From NCBI GenBank assembly GCA_043758415.1, contig JAYVNO010000207.1:1-64000 (forward strand): a DNA stretch of 64,000 nt. Reading direction: 5' to 3'. The stretch's first letter is position 1, and each line of letters begins with the position of its first letter. Shown here piece by piece: positions 46,136 through 53,285 of this stretch. A program made the translations under genes and the position numbers. The stretch comes from Casimicrobium sp043758415 (GTDB taxonomy: Bacteria > Pseudomonadota > Gammaproteobacteria > Burkholderiales > Casimicrobiaceae). The notes under the pieces were generated by a model, which had not been told where the DNA came from, ran no database searches, and saw nothing but the letters and a program-made list of their open reading frames with translations.

Positions 46136-47083
46136 CTAAAAATACCCTTCTTTCTTCCGCCGCTCCATTGCCGCGTCGTTCGCGCGATCATCCATGCGCG
46201 TGGCGCCTCGCTCTGACGCCGTCGCGGCAATCGTTTCCACAATCACATCATCCGCATTTGCGGCCGTGCTCGCAACGGGGCACGTACATGAGATGTCACC
46301 CACGGTGCGAAAGCGCACGTCACGCGTGACGACCGTTTCACCCGCACGCGTTGGTGTGATGTCGGTGACCGGCACCAGCAACCCGCTGCGCTCGACCACC
46401 TCGCGTTGATGCGTGTAATAAATCGACGGCAGAAGGATGTTTTCGCGCGCGATGTAGTTCCACACATCGAGCTCGGTCCAGTTTGAAATCGGGAACACGC
46501 GGAAGTGTTCGCCCTGCGTGATGCGCGTGTTGTAGAGGTTCCACAGCTCGGGGCGTTGCGCGCGCGGTTGCCACTGGCCAAAGCTGTCGCGATGCGAGAA
46601 CACGCGCTCTTTGGCGCGCGCTTTTTCCTCATCTCGCCGTGCGCCGCCCACCAGCGCGTCGAAGCGGTTCGCTTCAATCGTTTCCAGCAGCGTGATGGTC
46701 TGATACGGGTTGCGGCTTTCCAGCGGATGCGCGAGGCGAATAGTGCCTTTGGCAATCGAATCGTCGAGGTGGCCGACGAGCAATTGAACGCCGTGTTTTT
46801 TGACGAATTCTTCACGGAAAGAAATCACCTCGGGAAAGTTGTGCCCCGTGTCCACATGCACAATCGGCAACGGTAATTTACCCGGTGCCGCAGCCTTCAT
46901 CGCAAGGTGCAACACGACTAGCGAGTCCTTGCCAAACGAGCAAAGAATGGCAGGCCGCTCAAAGCCGCCAAACACTTCACGCAGAATGCTGATGGCCTCG
47001 TCTTCGAGCCAGTTCAGGTGGTCGTTAGTTACTGAGTTTTCAGTAATGGTGGGGGCGTCCAAAAATGCGTCACGGGCGGTCAT
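46136..47083 (-). CDS. cysD: Sulfate adenylyltransferase subunit 2
   Basis: ATP-sulfurylase catalytic subunit, PP-loop family. 315 residues. The PP motif SFGKDSLVVLHLA (about 49-61), VDTGHNFPEV, GGARRDEEKARAKERVFS and the C-terminal RKKEGYF are all diagnostic. It lies directly before cysN. Confidence 0.96.
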   Translation of the reverse strand: MTARDAFLDAPTITENSVTNDHLNWLEDEAISILREVFGGFERPAILCSFGKDSLVVLHLAMKAAAPGKLPLPIVHVDTGHNFPEVISFREEFVKKHGVQLLVGHLDDSIAKGTIRLAHPLESRNPYQTITLLETIEANRFDALVGGARRDEEKARAKERVFSHRDSFGQWQPRAQRPELWNLYNTRITQGEHFRVFPISNWTELDVWNYIARENILLPSIYYTHQREVVERSGLLVPVTDITPTRAGETVVTRDVRFRTVGDISCTCPVASTAANADDVIVETIAATASERGATRMDDRANDAAMERRKKEGYF

Positions 47084-47158
47084 GGAAATCTTTCGTTTTT
47101 GCTGGTCGATGGTTGGCCGCGCGGCAAGTTTTTACTAAGCAAGCTGTTCGATGTACTT

Positions 47159-47222
47159 GTGGGAGCGGCTCTGCCGCGACCCGCTGGCTGCCGAGGCTAG
47201 GTCGCGGCAGAGCCGCTCCTAC
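47159..47222. repeat. GTAGGAG palindromic repeat, perfect copy
   Basis: Arms GGAGCGGCTCTGCCGCGACC and its exact reverse complement enclose 22 bases. It lies between the cysH and cysD genes on the same strand, so it could affect their relative expression. Confidence 0.8.
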
Positions 47223-47260
47223 AAGGGCGCACGTCCGAGACCGAAATCGATTCACGGATT

Positions 47261-48052
47261 TCATTGAGCACCCACCACCACATCTTGATGCACCACATGA
47301 ATGCCACATTCAGTGGACGTGCCCGTAGCAGTAGCCTCCCACCACCATCGTCCGGCACGCGGATGCTCATCAAACCGAATCGGTCGCGTGCACGGTTCGC
47401 AACCAATACTCGCGTAGCCTTTCGCATACAGCGCGCTCACTGGAATGTCTTCGCGGTCAATGAAATACCAGAGCGCCTCATCCGGCCAGTCCGCCAGCGG
47501 ATTGAATTTCTGCAGCCCAAAGGCTGCATCCCACTCCTGATGCGGCACGGTTGCGCGACCCGCGCTCTGCGCGCGACGCAGGCCCGTGACCCACGCCGCC
47601 TTGCCTGCAAGCATGTGCCGCAACGGCTCGGTTTTGCGCACCGTGCAGCAGCGTTCGCGGGCGGCCTTCGTTTCGTAAATGTCGCGCTCCGACTGCATCG
47701 CGTCAAGCACCCGAAGGCGATGATGATCTGGCTCAACACATTCAATGCGGCGTCCGTAACGCGACTCGGCGGTCGCCCACAAATCGAGTGTGGCCTTTGG
47801 CAAACGTTGGGTATCAAGCGCAAACGTCTGAATGTTCATGGCTTGACCCTGCTGCGCGCGATTGATCAAGTGAAACAACACCATGTCTTCAGCGGACAAG
47901 CTGCTCGCGAAGACGCACGGCGCGTGCTCCGCTGCGCGCGCGAGCACGGCAACGGTGTCTGCGAGCAATGCGTCAAAACCATCAGGTACAACGCTCACGT
48001 GGGGTCGTTGATACCAGCGTTTGGCGGTGGAGGAGAGGGTTTGTGTCGTCAT
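47261..48052 (-). CDS. cysH: Adenylyl-sulfate (APS) reductase
   Basis: Reduces APS (or PAPS) to sulfite in assimilation. 263 residues. The PP-loop part has FASSLSAEDMVLFHL; two Cys pairs, ERCCTVRKTEPL and GCEPCTRP, bind a 4Fe-4S cluster, which marks the APS-type enzyme rather than the E. coli PAPS type. The C-terminal catalytic Cys lies in TECGIHVV. ATG 48052 is chosen; the open frame before it is repeat DNA (codes PGLRRGDE). Confidence 0.92.
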   Translation of the reverse strand: MTTQTLSSTAKRWYQRPHVSVVPDGFDALLADTVAVLARAAEHAPCVFASSLSAEDMVLFHLINRAQQGQAMNIQTFALDTQRLPKATLDLWATAESRYGRRIECVEPDHHRLRVLDAMQSERDIYETKAARERCCTVRKTEPLRHMLAGKAAWVTGLRRAQSAGRATVPHQEWDAAFGLQKFNPLADWPDEALWYFIDREDIPVSALYAKGYASIGCEPCTRPIRFDEHPRAGRWWWEATATGTSTECGIHVVHQDVVVGAQ

Positions 48053-48062
48053 ATTTTCAAAA

Positions 48063-48170
48063 CATTCGTCTCCCCGGCGAAGGCCGGGGTCCATGGTTGC
48101 TTTTGCTCTCAAGTCACGTTGGCCATGGCTCCCGGCCTTGTCACCCCGGCGCATGCCGGGGCGGGATGAC
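48063..48170. repeat. Dispersed hairpin repeat between cysH and the TSUP gene
   Basis: CCCCGGCGAAGGCCGGGGTCCA at one side and CACCCCGGCGCATGCCGGGG at the other are both hairpins. Similar blocks occur at 60872-60972. Confidence 0.6.
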
Positions 48171-48197
48171 GAAAAAGCTAAACACGTCCTGGTCTCC

Positions 48198-48992
48198 TCA
48201 CGCAACCAGCTTCACGCCAGCAAAACTGAGTGCAGCCACCAGCAGGCTGCGTGTCGCAATTTCAGGAACGCGTTTCGACAGCCGCGCGCCGAGCAAAATG
48301 CCGGGCACCGAACCCACGAGCAGGCCGACCAACAGGTTCACATCAAGGTGCCCAACGCTCGCATGGGCAAGCCCCGCCGCAGCCGTGAGCGGCACGGCGT
48401 ACGCGATGTCGGTGCCCACGACGCGCGTGATCGGCAGTGACGGATGCAGCAGCAAAAGCGCGGTCACGCCAATCGCGCCTGCGCCAACGGAGGAGAGCAT
48501 CACCACCGCACCAATGGCGATGCCCAGCCCGACGGTCGCCCAAAGGTTGCCCTGCACATCGTGCGCGGAAGTGGCCACCGCATACGTGCGGCGAAATTTC
48601 AGCAACCAAGGACGAATCAACAACGCGAATGCCGTGACAAACAGCGCAACGCCCAGAGACGTTTTGATGACCTTGTTCAGCGCATCAATGTTCGGCTGCA
48701 ATTCGTGAATCAACGCGAACGCCAGCGCCGCACCGGTGAGGCTCGACACAATCAGCACACCGAGCAGACGCTTCGCCACGTTGCCCATACGCCAGTGCGC
48801 AACCGCGCCAAACGACTTGGTGATCGACGCGAACAGGAGGTCGGTGCCCACGGCAATCGCAGGCGGAATGCCCAGCCCGCCCACCAGAATGGGCGTCATT
48901 AACGAGCCACCGCCGACGCCGGTCAAACCGATAATGATGCCGATGGCAAACCCGATGGCGGGCAAATGAATGAATGAGAAAAGCTCTGGCAT
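48198..48992 (-). CDS. TSUP/TauE-SafE family membrane transporter
   Basis: 264 residues, about eight membrane helices. The family signature GFAIGIIIGLTGVGGGSLMTPIL opens the protein and TDLLFASITKSFGA follows. Members export sulfite or sulfonates or take up sulfate. It is the first gene of the cysH-cysD-cysN direction, so it is most likely a sulfate or sulfite carrier for this pathway. Confidence 0.85.
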   Translation of the reverse strand: MPELFSFIHLPAIGFAIGIIIGLTGVGGGSLMTPILVGGLGIPPAIAVGTDLLFASITKSFGAVAHWRMGNVAKRLLGVLIVSSLTGAALAFALIHELQPNIDALNKVIKTSLGVALFVTAFALLIRPWLLKFRRTYAVATSAHDVQGNLWATVGLGIAIGAVVMLSSVGAGAIGVTALLLLHPSLPITRVVGTDIAYAVPLTAAAGLAHASVGHLDVNLLVGLLVGSVPGILLGARLSKRVPEIATRSLLVAALSFAGVKLVA

Positions 48993-49123
48993 GCCAAGGA
49001 TGGTAGGGGCGGGTCTGCAGTTGGTAACGCGTCATAATGAAATTACTTCATGTGCTTTTCTACATAAGCGACGCGCGCTGAATGCAGCCGTTTGCGTGTA
49101 GCAGCTACAATTTGGCAAATGCA

Positions 49124-49214
49124 GGAGGGTTGGATGAGTGGTTTAAGTCGCACGCCTGGAAAGCGTGTTTAGGTTAATTGCCTAACCGGGGTTCGAATCC
49201 CCGATCCTCCGCCA
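49124..49214 (+). tRNA. tRNA-Ser (anticodon GGA)
   Basis: A 91-nt class II tRNA. Anticodon stem CACGC/GCGTG with loop CTGGAAA (anticodon GGA), a long variable arm, T loop TTCGAAT and encoded CCA. A P4-type integrase gene starts 177 bases later, so the 3' end of this tRNA is the likely attachment site. Confidence 0.96.
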
Positions 49215-49257
49215 AGAACATGTTTGTAGAAGTCCTTAGAAGTCCATCAAGCTAAGC

Positions 49258-49282
49258 AAAAGCCCCGTAAATCGGGGCTTTT
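49258..49282. terminator. Terminator after tRNA-Ser
   Basis: Stem AAAAGCCCCG / CGGGGCTTTT with five-base loop TAAAT, followed by TTG. Works in both directions. Confidence 0.8.
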
Positions 49283-49325
49283 GTGTATGTGGACGTTCGA
49301 TAATGTTTGTTGGCATCCGGCGGAA

Positions 49326-49389
49326 TTGGGGGTACATTACGGGGGTATCAGTCTCGCTACCCCCAATTGTTTGGGAAAGTGATACCCCC
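49326..49389. promoter_or_regulatory. GGGGGTA direct and inverted repeats before the integrase gene
   Basis: Two GGGGGTA copies (49328-49334, 49341-49347) and two TACCCCC copies in inverse direction (49358-49364, 49383-49389) lie between the terminator and int ATG 49392. The last one covers the place of a ribosome site. Likely arm-type binding sites for the integrase or an operator; half of the set recurs at the far island end. Confidence 0.6.
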
Positions 49390-49391
49390 AG

Positions 49392-50612
49392 ATGGTCAAG
49401 TCAGACACCAAGTTTCGCAACGCCAAGCCTGAAGCGAAGCCCTACAAGCTTTCTGATGAACTGGGGCTGTATCTGCTGGTCAACCCAGTTGGCTCGAAAT
49501 ACTGGCGTCTGAAATTCCGCATTGACGGCGTCGAAAAGCTGCTCGCTCTGGGAGTGTATCCCGATGTGACGCTGAAAACAGCCCGCGCCCGTCGTGACGC
49601 CGCCCGCGTGCTGATCGCGCAGGGTATCAACCCGGTGCAGGCCAAACAAGACACAGAACGCGCCAAACAGGCGGCAACGGTGGATACGTTTGAGGCGCTC
49701 GCCCGCGAGTGGTGGGCAAACTGGAAAGGCGACCGTACCGCACGGCACGCCGATTACGTGCTGCGCCGGTTAGAGTCCGACGTGTTCCCCGCCATTGGCA
49801 AAAAACCTATCGCAACCGTGCGCCCGCGTGACCTGATCGCGATTGCTCGCGCTATCGAAAAACGCGGCGCTCTCGACATTGCGAAGCGGGCGCTGGAAAC
49901 CGTTGGGCAAGTGTTCCGCTACTGCATCCAGACTGAGCGCGTCGACATCAATCCATCGGCCAATCTTTCCGGCGTCGTCAAGGCCCGCCAAAAAACCAAC
50001 TACGCCCGCCTGACCGAAAAAGAGCTGCCGGAACTCATGGGCAAGATCGCGAACTATTCCCGCGACGGCGGCGCGCTGGCGACTCGCATTGCCCTGCAAT
50101 TGATGGCCCTGACGTTTGTGCGCACGTCGGAGCTGATCGCCGCCCGCTGGGAAGAGTTTGATTTTGAGCGGGCGCAATGGCGCATCCCCGCTGAACGCAT
50201 GAAGATGCGAGAAACGCACATCGTGCCGCTCACAAAACAGGCGCTGGCACTACTCGCAGAATTGAAAATTGTGACCGGGCATAGCGTGCTGCTGTTCCCC
50301 GGCGAACGCGACCACGCCAAGCCCATGAGCAACAACACAATCCTGTTTGCGCTGTACCGCATGGGGTATCACTCACGCATGACGGGGCACGGCTTCCGGG
50401 GCATTGCGTCGACGCTGTTGCACGAAATGGGCTTTGACCACAACCACATTGAATTGCAGCTCGCCCACAAGGAGCGCAACGCCGTGAGCGCCGCTTACAA
50501 CCACGCCACGTACTTACCGCAGCGGGCGAAGATGATGCAGTTCTGGGCGGATTACCTTGACCAGGTGACGACCGGCAAAGTCATCGCCGGAAAGTTCGGC
50601 AAGGCGGCATAG
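49392..50612 (+). CDS. int: P4-type tyrosine integrase
   Basis: 406 residues. Inserts and excises the element at tRNA-Ser. DUF4102/Arm-binding N domain (LGLYLLVNPVGSKYWRLKFR, LGVYPDVTLKTARARRDAAR), core-binding domain (about 95-190), catalytic domain with Arg in ALTFVRTSELIAARW, HxxR in HGFRGIAS, His in LAHKERN and Tyr in AAYNHATYLP. Complete, so the island could still be mobile. Confidence 0.95.
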   Translation: MVKSDTKFRNAKPEAKPYKLSDELGLYLLVNPVGSKYWRLKFRIDGVEKLLALGVYPDVTLKTARARRDAARVLIAQGINPVQAKQDTERAKQAATVDTFEALAREWWANWKGDRTARHADYVLRRLESDVFPAIGKKPIATVRPRDLIAIARAIEKRGALDIAKRALETVGQVFRYCIQTERVDINPSANLSGVVKARQKTNYARLTEKELPELMGKIANYSRDGGALATRIALQLMALTFVRTSELIAARWEEFDFERAQWRIPAERMKMRETHIVPLTKQALALLAELKIVTGHSVLLFPGERDHAKPMSNNTILFALYRMGYHSRMTGHGFRGIASTLLHEMGFDHNHIELQLAHKERNAVSAAYNHATYLPQRAKMMQFWADYLDQVTTGKVIAGKFGKAA

Positions 50613-50673
50613 AGAAAAACCGCGAAGCCCCTACGCGCGATATTTGGGGCGAAAACTTGAACGAGGGATAAAA

Positions 50674-50955
50674 ATGCCAAACGTAGATAGTCAAAATGCC
50701 GTAATGTTCAGCGCGATGAAGAGCGGAGAAATTCTTGGCTACGCACTATCGCTGATCGAGGAAATCGACGATACGAAGGCCAAAGCGTACGCAGTTGCCA
50801 GCGGCGGTGTCGCGTTCACCAGTCGAGATGAGGATGACATCGTGCAGAAACGGATGTTCGAAGTTATCGAGGGCACGCTGAGCACGGCGCACGCGGAAAA
50901 TAGCTTACAGACGGCACTCAGTGAGCTTTTGAAGCGTGAGCAGCTCGCGTGCTGA
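50674..50955 (+). CDS. Small hypothetical island protein
   Basis: 93 residues, helical and acidic, Met-rich near the front (NAVMFSAMKSGEILGYALSLIEE). GAGGGA lies 6 bases before ATG 50674. It starts 61 bases after int. No known motif. Confidence 0.6.
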   Translation: MPNVDSQNAVMFSAMKSGEILGYALSLIEEIDDTKAKAYAVASGGVAFTSRDEDDIVQKRMFEVIEGTLSTAHAENSLQTALSELLKREQLAC

Positions 50956-51084
50956 TATTTGTTATCAGGCCATTTCTTGCGCGCTGAACTGGCGCTGGAT
51001 GTGGCCTATCAAATTGAGGCGCTGTGCCCGTGCGTCGCAGGCACTTTACAGATTTCACCGCGCTAAATTTAAAGGAGTGCAAAC

Positions 51085-51621
51085 ATGACTGTTATCAACG
51101 GGGTGATTTCCACCTGTTGCGCATTTCTGCTTGCTTCAACTAGCGACGCTCAGGCCTTTCGGTGTGTTGAGGGCGGTAAAACCGTGTACCAAGATTCGCC
51201 GTGTGCGCAGGGTAGCCAGTCCGCTGTGCAGTTGAATGAACGGTCACCTACGGACTTTGCGACGGAGTTCAACCGCAGTCGCGATTGGGCGAACAACGTG
51301 TTGAAAAGTTGCAAGCCCGGAAGCGCGGAATGTGCCCGCGCCAAGCGCGCCTTGGAACTCGTCAATCAGGGCGATGCAGCCGTGGCTGCGATGCGAGAGA
51401 CAGCACCAAAGCTAGAACTGAAAGATGATGTGGAAAAGACAGACGCGCGGATCAACTTTCGCGTCGCAAAGGACGACTACGATCGCGCGTCGAAGTTGGT
51501 CGAAGCATCCTACGGCAGTGACAACTTCTATGCAGTTCTAGCCTCTCGTACTGCGGCGCACGACCGGCTGTCGAAGGTTAGATCGGCTTATTTCCGCGCC
51601 TACAAACAGTGGCCTGACTAG
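51085..51621 (+). CDS. Exported DUF4124-like protein 1
   Basis: 178 residues. Signal peptide (to about SDAQA, residue 24), then FRCVEGGKTVYQDSPCAQGS, which is the DUF4124 beta motif with two Cys, then a helical coil with another Cys pair (SCKPGSAECARA). AAAGGAG precedes the ATG. A second protein of this layout lies at 56448. The periplasmic role is not known. It ends one base before the next start (TAG-GTG). Confidence 0.7.
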   Translation: MTVINGVISTCCAFLLASTSDAQAFRCVEGGKTVYQDSPCAQGSQSAVQLNERSPTDFATEFNRSRDWANNVLKSCKPGSAECARAKRALELVNQGDAAVAAMRETAPKLELKDDVEKTDARINFRVAKDDYDRASKLVEASYGSDNFYAVLASRTAAHDRLSKVRSAYFRAYKQWPD

Positions 51622-52281
51622 GTGAAGCTCTACGAAGGGTCAGCCGCATGGCAAGAATTGCGAATTCATCAGTCTGGTGCTGGCACAAAGATTGAGTCTC
51701 GATATCGCGCGCACTTGAGCGTCTTAATTTGGTACGAAGTATGTATGCGCATCTGGGATGCCGGGCCATACAAAGCACCAGTCGAAACTGATATTTTGGT
51801 GGCGTTAGTGACGCGCCTTAAGGAAATCGGCATCGTTGATGCTGACGTTAAAGCATGCGAGCTTCGCCACCATAAACTGATCGAAGACGAAGCGAAGGCT
51901 CAAGAAATCATACGGTCCGCAGCCGACGTGGTACTGGTGCGCATCACGCGTGCGAGAAATGCTGAGACGGAGTTGAGCGCGTGGCCAGAACTATGCGAGG
52001 CCTCGTTCTGGGACGGCACGATTGGGGCACTGATGCAGGCGGCGGAAAGTCGCAGGCTTGGGGCGCAACTAAAAGGGCGTAGTGATTGGTTGCGCAGGGC
52101 CAACGCCCGTCTTCGCTTGATGTCAGAGGTTGAAGCCCTTGAGGGCCTATCTAAAAACAAACAGGCGGAAGCGTTGGGCAAGGCGAAAACACCCAAGGCT
52201 GACGGTGGCAAAGCAAACAGAAGCGAATTTGATCTGAACGCGAGCGTGGTTCGAAAAATGCTCAAAAAAAAGCCTTCATAA
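51622..52281 (+). CDS. Hypothetical island protein
   Basis: 219 residues, GTG start directly after the preceding stop, so translation is probably coupled. Helical, Arg-rich, with a Trp-rich centre (AWPELCEASFWDG, RSDWLRRANARLRLM) and a Lys-rich tail. No signal peptide, no known motif. It is followed by tandem palindromes and alpA. Confidence 0.6.
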   Translation: MKLYEGSAAWQELRIHQSGAGTKIESRYRAHLSVLIWYEVCMRIWDAGPYKAPVETDILVALVTRLKEIGIVDADVKACELRHHKLIEDEAKAQEIIRSAADVVLVRITRARNAETELSAWPELCEASFWDGTIGALMQAAESRRLGAQLKGRSDWLRRANARLRLMSEVEALEGLSKNKQAEALGKAKTPKADGGKANRSEFDLNASVVRKMLKKKPS

Positions 52282-52310
52282 CGACGCGTGGTGCGGGGGA
52301 GGTTGGGGTA

Positions 52311-52360
52311 GGAATTCGCGCGAATTCCGTATGCGTGGCCTTGGAATTCGCGCAAATTCC
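52311..52360. promoter_or_regulatory. Tandem 18-base palindromes upstream of alpA
   Basis: GGAATTCGCGCGAATTCC (52311-52328, perfect) and GGAATTCGCGCAAATTCC (52343-52360, one mismatch). Start-to-start distance is 32 bases, about three DNA turns, so bound dimers would lie on one face. Likely operator for the island regulator. Confidence 0.65.
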
Positions 52361-52431
52361 ACATTCTCTAAATGAAATTCTTTTCTTAGCCTGACAGTAC
52401 CGCATCTTCGCGGTTTTCTGAAAGACTAGAA

Positions 52432-52665
52432 ATGCAAAAGCAAACGCTACCGGATGCGTTAAACGCTGCCGGTTTGGTGCGACTTCCCGGAACCATGCAG
52501 TTCTCCGGACTAGGTCGCAGCGCGCTCTATGAAGCGGTCAAACGAAAGGAGTTTCCGGCCCCCGTGAAACTCACTCCGAGCGGGCGAGCGGTCGGCTGGC
52601 GAATCGCCGATCTTCAAAGCTGGGCCGCTGCTCGCTGCAACAAATCTGCACCGGGTGCGGCATGA
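52432..52665 (+). CDS. alpA: AlpA-family regulator
   Basis: 77 residues. MerR-like HTH of the AlpA/excisionase group: LPGTMQFSGLGRSALYEAVK then EFPAPVKLTPSGRAVGWRIADLQSWAAAR. Such proteins regulate integrase or excision in P4-like elements. It overlaps the next gene by ATGA. Confidence 0.85.
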   Translation: MQKQTLPDALNAAGLVRLPGTMQFSGLGRSALYEAVKRKEFPAPVKLTPSGRAVGWRIADLQSWAAARCNKSAPGAA

Positions 52666-53285
52666 GCAGCGCCGAGCCACTGCGAACCGCGCGAACGCCG
52701 ACAACAACGAATGAAGAGGCTACGGAAAGTAGTGCTAACAAAACAGAGAAAAACGCTAAACCTACTGATAACAAAGAGGCAGAAGATACAAATTTCACTC
52801 TCTTAAGGGTTGTCTGGATACCTCAAGATTGCTGGCCAAAGGCATCGTTTCCGATTCTGCCGCGCATTGGTATCGCTCGCCCGCGCCACGTCCCGCCGCC
52901 GCCTGACTTTCAATCGCCGGCGAGCCCTGTAGACGATGCACACTATCGCGAAAACGTACACGCACAAAGCCGTGAATGGGTTACGGCTAACGAAGGGGTT
53001 GGTTTTCCGGATATCGCGGATTGGCCGTTGTTGCGTGAGCTGCAACAGCTATTCGACGTTGCCGCATGGAGCATTGAACACAGGCATGCTAAGGAGTGGG
53101 AATGCTTTGCTGATCGTCGAGGCATTTCGGCGAAGTGCTCACAGCGCTTTCGCTTTCGCGGTGCGGATTGGGGTTGGCGGGCGTGCCTTACCCAAGATTC
53201 TGCATTGGTAGTTGTGTCGGATGAAGTAACGCCCGGTCGCCAACTGGCATACGAAAAGTGGAGCGTGTGCCATGAGACCGCCTGA
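52662..53285 (+). CDS. Hypothetical island protein between alpA and primase
   Basis: 207 residues. The N-terminal 45 residues are Thr/Glu/Lys-rich and likely unstructured. The middle has Pro-rich ARPRHVPPPPDFQSPASP; the C-terminal half is Trp-rich with possible fold (EHRHAKEWECFADRRGISAK, GADWGWRACLTQD). No known motif. It overlaps alpA by four bases and the primase by 14. Confidence 0.6.
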   Translation: MSSAEPLRTARTPTTTNEEATESSANKTEKNAKPTDNKEAEDTNFTLLRVVWIPQDCWPKASFPILPRIGIARPRHVPPPPDFQSPASPVDDAHYRENVHAQSREWVTANEGVGFPDIADWPLLRELQQLFDVAAWSIEHRHAKEWECFADRRGISAKCSQRFRFRGADWGWRACLTQDSALVVVSDEVTPGRQLAYEKWSVCHETA

